From: Flaccisagitta enflata
Lineage: Eukaryota > Chaetognatha > Sagittoidea > Aphragmophora
Assembly: GCA_965153355.1 (NCBI GenBank)
Contig: OZ231126.1
Coordinates: 103,230,001-103,294,000, forward strand
DNA length: 64,000 bases
Reading direction: 5' to 3'
The position numbers and the translations under genes are program-made. The first letter of the stretch is position 1. Every line of letters starts with the position of its first letter. A model generated the notes under the pieces. It saw only the letters and a list, made by a program, of their open reading frames with translations, was not told the origin of the DNA and searched no databases. This document shows positions 51,271 through 63,755 of the stretch, in pieces.

Positions 51271-54200
51271 ATGTCACATAGAGACAAAAATGGATTAAGA
51301 ATATGCAGAGGATGCAAACAAAAATTTGTTACCCTTAGATCACATTTAGTAAAAAAGAAAAACATATCTTGCAAAAATTGTTATGTTTCTTCAGAATTGA
51401 CTGAGACTGCAGAGCAAAAGCGGGAAAATGCAAGGCTTAGAAAGAAAAAATCAAGGCAAGGAGAAAAGCAAGAACATGAAACAAATTTCAGGGCGAAGGA
51501 AACTATGGGGAGGCAAAATAGACGACTGGAAGAAAAAAAACAAAATGAAGAATTATTCAAAAACAAAAGAGCAACAGAGAAAAGAGATGAAAGAAAAAGA
51601 GAGAAGCAAAAAAACAAACAAATGCATAATCAGAAAAGAGCAAAACAGAAAAGAGATGAAAGAACAAAAGAGAAGCAAAGAGACAAAACATTATTTAATC
51701 AGAAAAGAGCAACAGAGAAAAGGGATGAAAGAACAAAAGAGAAGCAAAGAGACAAAACATTATTTAATCAGAAAAGGGCCACACAAAAGCGGGATGAAAG
51801 GGTGAGAAAAAGGCAGGTAGATAAGGTACTAATCAAGAATAAAGAAACCCAAGGAAGGCAAATCAGACGAGTTAGAGAAAGACAAAGAGATAAAGTTGCA
51901 TTTAATCTAAAAAGAGCAGCAGAGAAGATAGTGGAAAGGGCAAGAAAAAGACAACTAGATAAACTACTTTTCAAGAAAAAAGAAACCCAAGGAAGGCAAA
52001 GAAGACGAATTAGGGAGAAAGAAGTGAATAAGGAAGCCTATAATGAAAAAAGAACAGTTGAAAAACAGAAAGGTAAACTAAAAACTTTGGACACTGTGTA
52101 TAAGAGAAAAATGGCATTTGCCAATGCCATTCGAGATGGAAGGACTTACATTTGTATCTCATGTCATCGCAAACTTTTCAAAAATGGAGTTAAAACTTTG
52201 GAAGACAATTGGGAAGAAGTTTTACAAAGAGATCATCCAAATTATATCAAAAATTGTATTGGAAAAATCATAAGAAAAAGAATGCCTAGGCCTGTGAAAC
52301 AGGGAACTGTTGATTGTCAGGACAAAGATTACATGTGTCACACTTGCATCAGTTATAAGAACAAAGGTAAAATGACCCCTATGTCAAATCAAAATAATTT
52401 GCAATTAGTTGACCTTACAAAATATCCTGAGTTGGACTTGAAAGAACTTGAGAACCAACTGATTGCTCCAAAGCTTATATTTCAAAAGATAAAATTGCTT
52501 CCAAAAAGTAGATGGAATGCCATGATAGATAAAACTGTTAATGTGCCCATTCCCATTGAAGAAATATCACACACCATCGAACAACTACCTTGCAGACCAT
52601 CAAATGCTTGTATTATTCCTGTTCAATTGAAGAGAATGAAAAGTCTAAAAAATGCACACAAACAGGAATATATTGACTGTCACAAGATTGTTAAAGCTGT
52701 TGAGACAATGAAAAAATTGGGAAATCCCTATTACCAAGATATTTCTGTAGATGCAAATGAATATTTACAGAAATGTAATGAAACTGATGATGAGGGCTTT
52801 TCATTCTCTACTAGACAAGAAGTATCTAATGACCATGTTCCTGCTGATGACGATACTGATGGTTTCTTTTGTAATGGTGAATCTTCTATTACGAATGATA
52901 AAGAAAACACCGAGAACAAAGATGATGAAAATGAGATTGAAAAAGAATATATAGAAAATGATACAGTTTGAAAATTTCAATTTAATTACAATGCTTCATC
53001 ATGTTTCGCTGATAATTGCCCTGAAATAAGCGCAGAAAGCAATGTCACTGCTGATGATAAAGATGAGCCAATTGTTCTTGCCCCAGGAGAGGGTAAGATT
53101 CCAACAGATTTTCCTGATAATTGGGAATCAAAGTCATTTCCAGCCCATTTTCCTGATGGTAAGAATGATATGAAAGAAACAATATCTACTCGTCTTTCTG
53201 AACCGCAATACATAACTCAGAGGATTATGAATTTTGATTCTCGATTTGCCAATGGCCCTGCTTATAATTTTGCTTATGCCGCTTATTATGAAAGAAAGCA
53301 AATGAATAGTAATATTAGCCTTGCTTTTCAAAGGGGAAACAAACGTCTTCACAGTGATGAAAAAACTGTATACCATTTGGATGATGCAACCATGGTAATG
53401 GATAACATAAAAAATACACCAAGGTATTGGCAAAAAGCTCGTTATAAATTAAATGCAAAACTAGAAAACCTTGGTCCTTTTGATTTTTTCTTTACTTTAT
53501 CATGTGCTGATACCAGATGGGATGAAAATTTCACATCCCTTCTAGAGGGCCATGATGTTACATATATCAATGAACACGGAGAAGAAAAGATATTTATAGA
53601 TGGAAAAACTCTCGATGACTTTTTAGCGGCTTTTCCTTCAAAACATAACATGATTAGAAAAAATTTGCTAAATGCAACCCTTGACTTTCAGCAACGTTTA
53701 AAAGAATTTATTAGGGTAATAGTAGTGAACAAGATGGGCCCCTTACCTACTATATACTATAATTATCAAATTGAATTTCAATTTAGAGGGGCCCCACATG
53801 CTCATGGGGTATTATGGGTAGACTGGGAGAAAATGCCCCAATCGTCAAAAACTGAGAGAACCAATTTTATTGAAGCAAAAAACCTTATCAGAAACTGTCA
53901 GAAACTATGTAAGCATCATTTACAAGCAATGGAAAAAGTTGCTGATCTCGCCATTTCTGTTTCTTTGAGAAATTCTGCAGTGAGTGATCTAGTAAAAGAA
54001 GTGCAACTTCACAGGCATACCGCAAAGGCTTGTAGAAAATATGGTACTCAGTGCCGTTTTAACTTTCCAAAGCTTCCTATTCATATAACTACCATAAGTA
54101 CTCCTTCAAACTTTATTTTTGATGATGAAAATGAAAAGAAAGAAAAGATGAGTAGATATGAAAATGTCGTTAATGCAGTTAGAGAAGTTTTGGAAGATGA

Positions 54201-57180
54201 TGAAAAAATGAAAAAAATATGCTCATTCAAACAAATTCAATTAAATGAATGTATGGAAGCTTCAAAATTGAAATACAGACTCAACCTTTTGTTAGAAAAT
54301 GCAGATTTTCAAAATAAGAATTTTTCTCATGTACCTGATGATTTGCAGCATCTCTTTACCAATCCCGGGACACTCACTGTTGAGGGTATATCTGATCTGT
54401 CTGATATTAAAGTCGTTTTGGAATCTATCCCTGATTTAGATTTAGAAGAGGATTCAATTGTGAAACAAAGAATTGAGCACTTGTTGGAACATGCTGATTT
54501 TGACATCACTAAGTTTAATGATGTGAGTACTAAATTAGAGGAATATGAAAATGCTTTGTCTGTTAACAAAACTGGATATTGCCCTTTTTATAAAAGAGAT
54601 ATTTCAGAAACTATGGTCAATACATACAATCCAGAATGGCTTTCTGTTTGGAATGGTAATATGGATATTCAGTTGTGCTTGGACTTTTTTGCTGTTATAA
54701 CTTATATAAGTGATTACTATTCAAAAGATGACAGTGGGACCATGCAACTCCTCTTAGATGAACTCAAAGATGCCCAAAATGAGGAGTTAAGGACAAAAAT
54801 GAAAAGATTGAAATCAGTTTTCATAACTCATCGACAGATGGGGGAAAGTGAAGCTTATTACAGAAACCTTCCTCATATGCATCTTACATATTCTAACATT
54901 GAGGATGTTTTTGCTCCCACTGGGTTTAATCCAAGTCGCATGCTACAAAGAATTAATGACAATATTGCTGATCATATCAATGATGCAATTGAAGTTCAAT
55001 TTAGAGATGGAAAGTATCAAGAAAAGGCCTCTTTATATGAAAAATATCTCAGAAGAGATTGTGTTTTGCAACCAGAGCTAAAAGAGCTGTGTTATGCTCA
55101 ATTCATAAAAAGATATTCTAGTCTCAGAAAAATTCCCAATGCCCATAAATTTAAAAGTAATAAGATCTCAAAAAAAATTGATTCTAATGGAAATGTCCTT
55201 ATTGATGACATTATAATTACTAGAAATATTGACAATGAGCAAGAAGTTTTCAAGTTACCTCAGTATATAAAATTAAAAGATACTCAAGTAAAAGAACCAG
55301 GTTTTATGAGAAAAAGAACTGAGGCTGTACTAAGAATTCACAAATTCAAAAAAACTAAAACACTACATGAATATCTTTTTTCAGAACTTCAATTGTATCA
55401 TCCTCATACAAACTATAGATTAGATGGTCCAAGTTACTGCCTCCTTGATGAAAAGGATGATTTAGATGTTTGTCAACAGACTTATGATGCAAGTGAAATT
55501 TACAAAGTAAAAAGAAAAATCATGCCTTTTCTTGAAAATGTCGAAGAGGGAATGGCGGCAGCCCGTGAACTAAAAGATACTATTGCTGCTGAATTAGATC
55601 CACAAAATGAGCAAGACCAAGCGGAATGTGAAGAAATTGGTCTTTTAGACAACCCAGATTATGAAGTAAGAGACTACAAAGGTCTTACCGATGATGATGA
55701 TACCCCCGCAACACCTGGATTATTCAAAACAACAACATTGCTAACGGAAGAACAACTTTACCCACTTATTCATCGAATGGATGTTGATCAAAGAATGGTT
55801 GTTGATGTTGTTATGCGGTACTTAAAGAGAATAATCATAAGTCGAAAATGTCCTTTTGAATTTGTTGCACCTAAACTTATGGTTCAAGGTGGAGCAGGTA
55901 GTGGAAAAAGTTCTGTAATTCATGTCATTGTACAATTAACAGAGAAATTTCTAAGACGACCAGGAGACAATTTAGATAACCCATATGTTCTTCCTCTTTC
56001 ATTTACTGGCACAGCAGCAGCAAATATTGATGGCATGACACTCCACAGTGCATTCAATTTTCCTTTCAGCAATGAATTTCTTTCACTTCCAGACAAATTA
56101 AGAGATAAAAAAAGGGATTTTCTCAAAAATTTAAAATTGATTGTAGTTGATGAATTTAGCATGGTAAAAGCCGATACATTATATCAAATGGATCTTCGTT
56201 TGAGAGAGCTTCTTGAGAACACAAATGATTCTTTTGGTGGATGTGCAGTTATAATGTTGGGTGACATATTGCAATTGAAACCCGTTATGGGCAAGTACAT
56301 TTTCGATTTACCTCAATCAAAAGATTATCATGCTGCATATCATATTGAATCTCTTTGGAACACATTTGAAGTGTTTGAATTGCTCACTAATCATAGGCAA
56401 GGAGAAGACTTTTATTATGCAGAAGTTTTGAACAGAATTAGATCTGGTTCACAAACTGAAAGGGATTATGATTTACTTAATCAAAGAATTAGACCTAACG
56501 TTAATGATCCTAGTATCCCGCCTGAAGCTTTATTTGTTACTGGGACAAATGCACAAGTCAATAAGATGAATGAGCGAAAACTTGAGAAATTAGATGGAGA
56601 GCTTTTTGAAATTGATGCCATTGTTAGAAGTTCTGCACAAAAAGATGTTAATGCAAGAACATCCAATGACGGTAATATCCTTAATACCCCACTTCAAAAG
56701 AAACTTAGACTTAAAATTGGTGCGAAAATTATGTTAACTTATAATGTAGATGTTATTGATTCACCAACCAATGGCGCATTTGGCAGAATTATTGACTTTC
56801 AATTTTCAAAAAGTGGGGCTATAAAAACCATGTTAGTCCATTTTAATAATGAAAAGGTCAGAAAAAACATAAGAAAAAACTTTTCCTTCCTTCAAGACAA
56901 ATATCCGGGCATTCCTGTAACTCCCATTGAAAAAATCGAATTTAATTTTAGTATGTCCAAAAAACAAACAAATAGTCAAATGCTTACTGCTTTACAATTT
57001 CCTCTCAGACTTAGTTTTGCTTGTACTGCCCATAAGATGTAAGGGGCTACCGTTTCTAAACCAAACTCTCTTATTTTAGATCTAAAATCTGTAAGGGAAC
57101 CTGCTCAAGCCTATGTTATGCTTAGTCGTGTTCAAGCTCTAAGTCAATTATTCATCATTGAAAAAAGTTCCAAAAGATAA
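51271..57180 (+). pseudogene. Helitron replicase-helicase protein with two in-frame stops
   Basis: One frame over 5.9 kb, interrupted only by TGA 52969-52971 and TAA 57040-57042. N-terminus: Cys-rich (CRGCKQKF, CKNC), then a Lys/Arg/Glu repeat of about 20 residues per unit (QKRATEKRDERTKEKQRDK, about 51500-52070), then the Helitron N-terminal region with CISCHRKLFKNGV, CHTCISYKNKGKM and LPKSR. Rep domain: LSLAFQRG-type block, HUH motif GAPHAHGVLW (about 53790), CRFNFPK, and the two-Tyr motif AVITYISDYYSK (54691-54727). Helicase: Walker A GGAGSGKSS (about 55887), Walker B IVVDEFSM (about 56140), and the motif after the second stop with AQAYVMLSRVQAL. It nicks and unwinds DNA for rolling-circle transposition. 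Two point nonsense mutations suggest a recent loss. The start may be fused to the USP-polyQ part upstream. Confidence 0.85.
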
Positions 57181-57375
57181 GATATTTCCATCACCTTCAG
57201 CCTAATTATGGAAGGGGTGTTATGCAACTATAAAGGTCATTTTTTGTTATTATAGGTGATTATGTAATAGGACAGGGGTTCTGACAAAGATTTTGGCAGA
57301 TCCTTCTTGTTAACGGCACTTTGGCTCAAAATCAATGTAGTACTAATGTTCTGCCTTTAAAAGTCGCATTGGGTA
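57181..57375. other. Downstream flank of the Helitron protein
   Basis: Unique AT-rich sequence. The Helitron 3' end should lie here or be cut by the next element. No clear hairpin plus CTAG was seen. Confidence 0.35.
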
Positions 57376-57959
57376 TCAGGAAATTGTGACCGCCACCCCC
57401 CCACCCCCCCTCAGAAGATGGTGACCTCTAAAGATTAAGCAATTTGTCTTCTTTTGCTAATAAACTTTAAATGGATCATTCAAAAAGCCTGGTGATGGTC
57501 TCATTTGAAATAAGGGAGTACGAGAATTGGATTTGACAGACATTTTTTATGGGACTGCTTAGTGTGATGGATAAACATGTGAGTAGGCCTAAGATATGAT
57601 AGAAAAAACTGAGTTGAGCTCATTTGGTTGAAAAATACCCCCCGAACAGGCTAAAAAACTGAATTTCGACCGTTTTTTTGCTTTTCTTTGCATTTATGGT
57701 AACCCTGAGCCTCTAGTGCATACAATTGTAGTAAAACATTCAAAAAAAGATGGAGGTAACCAATGCATGACTTCTCTCAAGGCCCTGGAGATGAAAGACA
57801 GTCTACTAGCATATCTTCTGTAAGATACCAAATGTCAAAATGAAGTTTCTAGGCTTTTGCTTCCTTGTTGCCTTCTCCTGTGGTTTAATATAGATGGACA
57901 ATTGAATTTCTAGTTGGCTGTCATCTCATAGAACCCTTTTTGGGCATCATGATGGACCC

Positions 57960-59313
57960 TCCAAGGCCCAATCATTTACAACTTTGATCAATCTTTCAAA
58001 ATCTGTACACAAACAGATGATGGAAGCCATCCCAGGTTTAAAGTTCAGTTCAGTTGAGAGGCATACTCTCCCTGCTCTTTGCAATGGATTTGGTAGGGAG
58101 TACAAAAAGAGGTGGATGGAATCTTTAAAAAACCATCTTCAGCAGTATGATGTCTCAAAGCTGGAGGTTGCCATGAGGGCTTTAATGAAACAGCTTGCTG
58201 CAACATTGTCCAGGCAACGTGGAATTCAGTATGAGTTTTAACCTAAATTTTAGGGATACTCAGAAAAAGAAGCTGGAGGAACCTTTGGCGAATCACACTT
58301 AAAGCCCCTTTTTGAAATTTTCACTGAGGAACACCTTAGATCAATTCCTGTGGATAATAAAGCAGGGGAAAATTACTTTGGGCACATGTCTGAACAGCTC
58401 AGAAGTAAAGGAGGTTCAGTGACAGACTTGTGCTCAAGTCAAGTTCGGATCTAACATTTGGAAAGGATGCTGCAGACATGTTGAAAGATAAAGAGCTGAA
58501 GTTAAAGCAACAAGAAATCATCCAAATTGAGGCAGACTGGTCAAGATCTCAAAAGGATATTATGAAGTCCAAACTGTCAGTGACAGATGCTGAGGCAGAC
58601 ATCTTGGCAAGGAAACAATCTAAATTCACAAATATTGCTCTTTGCAAGGAAAATGGGGATTAACACAAGTACCATGCACTATTTTCATCTCAGGCTGAAA
58701 TCAAGAAATGCTATGATAGGATCTAGAAATTGAGTGAGCAAGATCAACTTCCCATCCTTCGCAAGGAGGTCAAGTTAAAAAAAGTCATGCTCTCTGAGAT
58801 GCCTAGTGACTTGGTTTATTTCTAGCAATACAACATCACTGCCAAGCAAATTTATGAGAATCTGCTTGCTTTATACACAACTGATCCAAAAAATCAAATG
58901 TTGTGACAGAGGATGTCTATATTACCTCTGAATCTGCAGGTATTCAGGCAGCAAACAAGCCAGCGAAGAGGTCAAAAGCCCCCGCTGAGGTACCCCAAAG
59001 AGAGTTTATCTGGCCAGTAGAGGAAGAGGAATTTGTCATCACATAACAAGAAGATGGCTGGAACCTTGGAACCGTGCAATCCTACAACCAGAAGGAAAAC
59101 AGTATTTTAGTACAGGCACTCTCTACTCTTAAAACCAAGGCAAAAGATGATAAGGGGAAAACATATTTGCTTTTCTCAAATGAAGAAGTTGCAGATGGCT
59201 TCAAAAGAAAACATAATTTTGAGATCAAGCCTTCAGTCATAGTGACTAAAAATGTGAAGAGAAAAGATTTGGTCATTGCACTGCTGAATCATGAGATCAT
59301 AGAGGCCCTTTAG
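57960..59313 (+). pseudogene. Decayed ORF inside the nested element, unknown family
   Basis: Three readable pieces with several stops and frame changes between: 57984-58241 (MMEAIPGLKFSSVERHTLPA, then WMESLKNHLQQYDVS), 58430-58663 (helical LKDKELKLKQQEIIQIEADW), and 59074-59313 (TYLLFSNEEVADGFKRKHNF). The helical middle and Lys-rich end resemble element-borne accessory proteins, but I do not recognise the family or see a DDE triad. It is flanked by the inverted repeats of the nested element, so it may be a remnant of that element's own gene. Confidence 0.5.
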
Positions 59314-59319
59314 GGACAG

Positions 59320-60020
59320 CTGATGGGCTCAAATGAATCTGAATAAAGCTGATGAGATATCATACATCTCCCTGCAGACTTTAGGGACAAAGTCATGAAG
59401 TCATAGTTCAAGAGCAACTAAAACTTGAGCATGGAACTCGAAACTTGATGCTATGGAAACTTTTTGTGAGCAAGTTTCTTTTTATGGGGGAAAGGGGCAA
59501 ATCTCTAAAATAAAGACCTGAATGGCTTGAAACATTTGAAAATGAGAAGATTTTTTATTAAGCCTTCCCTGTCTTTTACCTGCACCCTACAATCATTTCC
59601 TAACATTTACTCGTAAAACTAGTTTGCTACCTTCCCCGTGTTTTACCCCCACCAAACAATCATTTCCTTGCGTTTACTTGTGAAATTTTATTAATGAAGC
59701 TCTTAATTCATTTAGGAAGTAATTGAATATCAAATTTAGCTGATGTAGGTGTCAGTTTATTTATCAGTTAGAATGCCCACTTCCAATTGATAAAGAATTA
59801 ATTGTATAAATGATCATTTTTTATCAATTTTTCAACGTTTTTTAAGATTTTTCATGAAGAAAAAGATTTAAGGCACAAGAAGCAATTTTTTTCCACTTCA
59901 GTACAAGTAATCAAGTGTGTATGCCAGTGTTTTTCCAGCTAGATATATCATTTGATCCTCAATTTAAACAAAAAAACGTAGAAAAAGCAAGAATTTACTA
60001 TCTTTTTTGTTTTTTGGCCT
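59320..60020. other. AT-rich sequence, no gene
   Basis: Contains two adjacent related copies of a block with TTTTACCTGCACCC/TTTTACCCCCACC and CAATCATTTCCT (59575-59680). Nothing else is supported. Confidence 0.4.
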
Positions 60021-60154
60021 GTTCGGGGGGTTTTCTTTGAAAGAGGGCCCCAAAATTGATGGATTACCTCATATTTTGGGCCTACTGAACCAAAAATCAA
60101 TCACACTGTCCAATCCGTTTTGATGAGTTATTCTCGTACTCCCTTATTTGAAAG

Positions 60155-61620
60155 GTATTTACGTGGAGAACATGAAAGATTACTGATATGAAATAGGGGT
60201 CCCAAGTGATTGAAGGGGCCCCTAAAGCATCCAATACATGAAAATGTGCAATGATTTGTTAAGAGAACTAGAAAATGGTGTCATTTAAAACGTTTCTACC
60301 CATAGAATATAAAAAATTACTGATATGGAAGAGGGGACTTCAAAGGGGCCCCTAAAGAACCCCAAAGAGGTTAAAGGGGCCCTTGAAGGATCTATAACCA
60401 TGAAATTGTAGATTGGACTCTTTGATAAATCTGATTGTGGTGTTTTTGTAAGGTATCTACGTGGAGAACATGAAATGTTATTGACATGGATGATGGGGTC
60501 CCTAGTTGGCCGCTAAGGGACCCTAAAGGGATTGAAGAGGACCCCAAAGGATCTAAAGTCTTGAAAATTTAAAAAGAATTGTTCAAAAAAACTGGAAGTG
60601 GTCTCATTAAGAAGGTACAGTAGGATCCCGCCTCATCGGTCCCATTGGGACTGAAGGTTTTTCACCTTTATTTCAGGATAACCTTTAAAGAGGACCTCAA
60701 AATGTTGACCTTTATTGATGGAGAACTTTTAAAAGTGAGGCTGTTATTTCGAGGTTCCACTGTATTTACATAAAAAACATATAACGTTACTGATATGGAA
60801 AATTTGGTTTCCAGGGGGCCCCCAAGGAGCCGTTAAGGAGTAAAAGAGGGCCCCAATGAATCCAAAATCATGAAAATCTTGGATTGTTTTAGTTTTCTCT
60901 AAAAGACAGATCGAAATAAACAGACAGATAGACACACAAAAAGACACATAGGAGTTGACATCCATAACTGATTGCCCAGCTAAACTCAACTGAACTCCAC
61001 ACTCTGCACTCTCACTCTCTTGGTCTATCCGCCCATTTGTCTGTCTGTCTTTTTGTCTGTCTCTCTGTCTGTATACCTATCTGTTTATCTATTTTGGTCT
61101 GTTTTTAGAGAAAACTATGACAGTTCAAGATTTTCATGATTTTGGATTCATTGGGGCCCTCTTCCACTACCTAGCGGCTCCTTAGGGGCCCCCTGGGAAC
61201 CAAATTTTCCATATCAGTAATGTTTTTTACGTAAATACCTTCCAAATGAGACAACTACCATATTTTTTGAACAATACATTTTAGATTTTCAAGACTTTAG
61301 ATCCTTTGGGGTCCTCTTCAATCCCTTTGGGGGCCCCAAGTGGCCACCTATGGACCCTATCATCCATGTCAATAACATTTCATGTTCTCCACGTAGATAC
61401 CCTCCAAAAACACCATAATCAGATTTACCAAAGAGTCCAATCTACATATTCATGGTTATAGATCCTTCAAGGGCCCCTATAACCTCTTTGGGGTTCTTTA
61501 GGGGCCCCTTCCATATCAGTAATTTTTCATATTCTATGGGTAGAAACGTTTTAAATGACACCATTACCTAGTTTTTTTAACAAATCATTGCACATTTTCA
61601 TGTATTGGATGCTTTAGACT
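60155..61620. repeat. Large palindrome with GGGGCCCCT-rich arms
   Basis: Arms 60155-61060 and 61085-61620 are inverted. Each arm itself is a string of diverged units of about 130-200 bp with TACGTGGAGAACATGAAA, ACTGATATGGAA and AGGGGCCCCTAAAG. Centre near 61070 with GTCTGTCTGTC repeats. Confidence 0.75.
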
Positions 61621-63210
61621 GTTAGGAATAGGCCCAGCCGTGGGCGGCGACCAACGGCAGATTATGGCTCTCTCTTAGGAGCCTTGCTACTTTGTTTTCT
61701 GAACCAAAACTGGTGCAGAGACCCCCAAAAGGCCAAGAAATGGTTTGATTACCAGAAAAAAGCCAAAGTGGCCCTAGATTACATCTAAATGTACATTTTT
61801 TTTACTTGCTTATGCTATCAACACCCATAAGAAGAAATATAAAGAAAAAGTGTTGAGTTTGACTAAAATTGATTTTAAAAATTCCTGACCGCGTAGAAGT
61901 TTCTCCAAAGTGGCTAAATCATCTCTAACATCAATTCTAAGCATAATCAAGCCCTTTTTTGAACCTCAAATAACCTGTTTACTCTGTATTTGATGAATTT
62001 TAACAGCCAGAAACGCATAATAGAATCGCATATTTTACACTAGTTAGGCTCAAAATCCTCAAAAATCTGTTTTTGACTCAACAAATTGTTATTTTATTGC
62101 ATCAGCAATAGCCTTCCAATGAAGATCCACAAAAAAAATCAACTCAATAGCTCAAATCCTTTGCCCTCCAACGAAAAAACACAAATACTCAAATCTGGTC
62201 TCTGCTCGCTTCCTAACATCCTTATAAGAAGCAACCCTGTACTCAGGTAAATTTGTTAGGTCATTATCTGCTAATGGAGAATAGTTTTTGAGTAAAATCA
62301 GTGCTTATTTGAAAGATCTTTTTGAGTACTCTCATCTGAAAAAAAGAGCTAACTACTCTTTCTCTCCAATAAAAAGCTATTGGCTCTCAAAGATTACACC
62401 TTCTTGAAGCCTCCTATTTTCAAGATTGTCAAAAAATGGCTCTAATGGGCCGATTTCAAGCCCTAAAAATACCTCAAACCTTTTAGTTTTTGGCCCAAAT
62501 TTGATTTTTTATCACAGGGGAGAATCAGAAGTAGCTAATTCCATTGATAAATGAGCGAAAAATCAAGAAATTCATATTTTGATTAATTTTCCCTCTAATA
62601 AGACTGTTAGGAATAGGCCCGACCGTGGGCGGCGACCAACGGCAGATTATGGCTCTCTCTTAGGAGCCTTGCTACTTTGTTTTCTGAACCAAAACTGGTG
62701 CAGAGACCCCCAAAAGGCCAAGAAATGGTTTGATTACCAGAAAAAAGCCAAAGTGGCCCTTGATTACATCTAAATGTACATTTTTTTTACTTGCTTATGC
62801 TATCAACACCCATAAGAAGAAATATAAAGAAAAAGTGTTGAGTTTGACTAAAATTGATTTTAAAAATTCCTGACCGCGTAGAAGTTTCTCCAAAGTGGCT
62901 AAATCATCTCTAACATCAATTCTAAGCATAATCAAGCCCTTTTTTGAACCTCAAATAACCTATTTACTCTGTATTTGATGAATTTTAACAGCCAGAACCG
63001 CATAATAGAATCGCATATTTTACACTAGTTAGGCTCAAAATCCTCAAAAATCTGTTTTTGACTGAACAAATTGTTATTTTATTGCATCAGCAATAGCCTT
63101 CCAATGAAGATCCACAAAAAAAATCAACTCAATAGCTCAAATCCTTTGCCCTCCAACGAAAAAACACATATACTCAAATCTGGTCTCTGCTCGCTTCCTA
63201 ACATCCTTTA
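61619..63210. mobile_element. TRIM-like short LTR element, inserted in the palindrome
   Basis: Direct terminal repeats of about 595 bp (61619-62214 and 62603-63206), about 98% alike by eye. Each begins TGTTAGGAATAGGCCC and ends CTCGCTTCCTAACA, so TG...CA ends with short inverted TGTTAGGA/TCCTAACA. An internal part of about 390 bp has no ORF. TTTAG occurs on both outer sides (61612-61616 and 63212-63216), one or two bases from the repeats. The inverted arm at 60220 shows the empty-site sequence. No clear primer-binding site was seen. Confidence 0.65.
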
Positions 63211-63416
63211 GAGGCCCCTTCAATCACTTTAGGGGCCCCTTAAGGGCCCCCCTTTGGACCCCTCTTTCATATCAGTAATCTTTCATGTTCTCCACGTAAA
63301 TCACCAGGCTTTTTGAATGATCCATTTAAAATTTATTAGCAAAAGAAGGTGAATTGCATAATCTTTAGAGGTCACCACCTTCTGAGGGGGGGGGGGTCGG
63401 CGGTCACAATTTGTAA

Positions 63417-63620
63417 TTTCAGGTAATTATGGGTAATAACAGGCAATTAAAGTCATTATAGGTAATTATAGTCATAATCATCATTACAGGAAATAACGTG
63501 CTTATATAATTAGGCGATTATGTAATTAAGTAAGTCTTGCACGCGACTTATAGGTGTTGGCCTTGTTTTTGATCAAATTGCTATAATTAGACGATGGAAT
63601 TTACTTTCAAGAACAAAAAT
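63417..63620. other. TAATTA-rich spacer with partial SINE-like end
   Basis: GGTAATTATAG-like short repeats (63420-63530), then CTTGCACGCGACTTATAGG and TTGGCCTTGTTTTTGATC, which resemble the ends of the SINE-like family. Confidence 0.4.
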
Positions 63621-63624
63621 AAAT

Positions 63625-63755
63625 AAATAGATGAATGAATGAATGAATGAATGAATGAATGAATGAATGAATGAATGAATGGATGAATGAATGAATGAAT
63701 TGATGAATGAATGAATGAATGAATGAATGAATGAATGAATGAATAAATGAATGAA
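63625..63755. repeat. AATG tetranucleotide array
   Basis: About 30 AATG units with GGATG and TTGATG breaks, followed by GTCTGTCTGTCC sequence. Confidence 0.95.

Larger units (their letters stand above)
57385..63416. mobile_element. Nested inverted-repeat element, about 6 kb
   Basis: Outer inverted repeats of about 125 bp: left 57385-57500 (AAATTGTGACCGCC, GGTGACCTCTAAAGATTA, GGATCATTCAAAAAGCCTGG) and right 63300-63416 inverted. The next left part (57495-57680, with AAATAAGGGAGTACGAGAAT and CCCCCCGAACAGGC) pairs instead with 60020-60155. A further palindrome joins 60155-61060 with 61085-61620 and 63208-63300. This suggests one element inserted in, or duplicated with, another. Confidence 0.7.

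Noticed and set aside
62579-62773. ORF of 64 codons in the second terminal repeat
   Set aside because: The same ORF exists in the first repeat copy but has no recognisable motif and is not supported beyond chance. The element looks non-coding.
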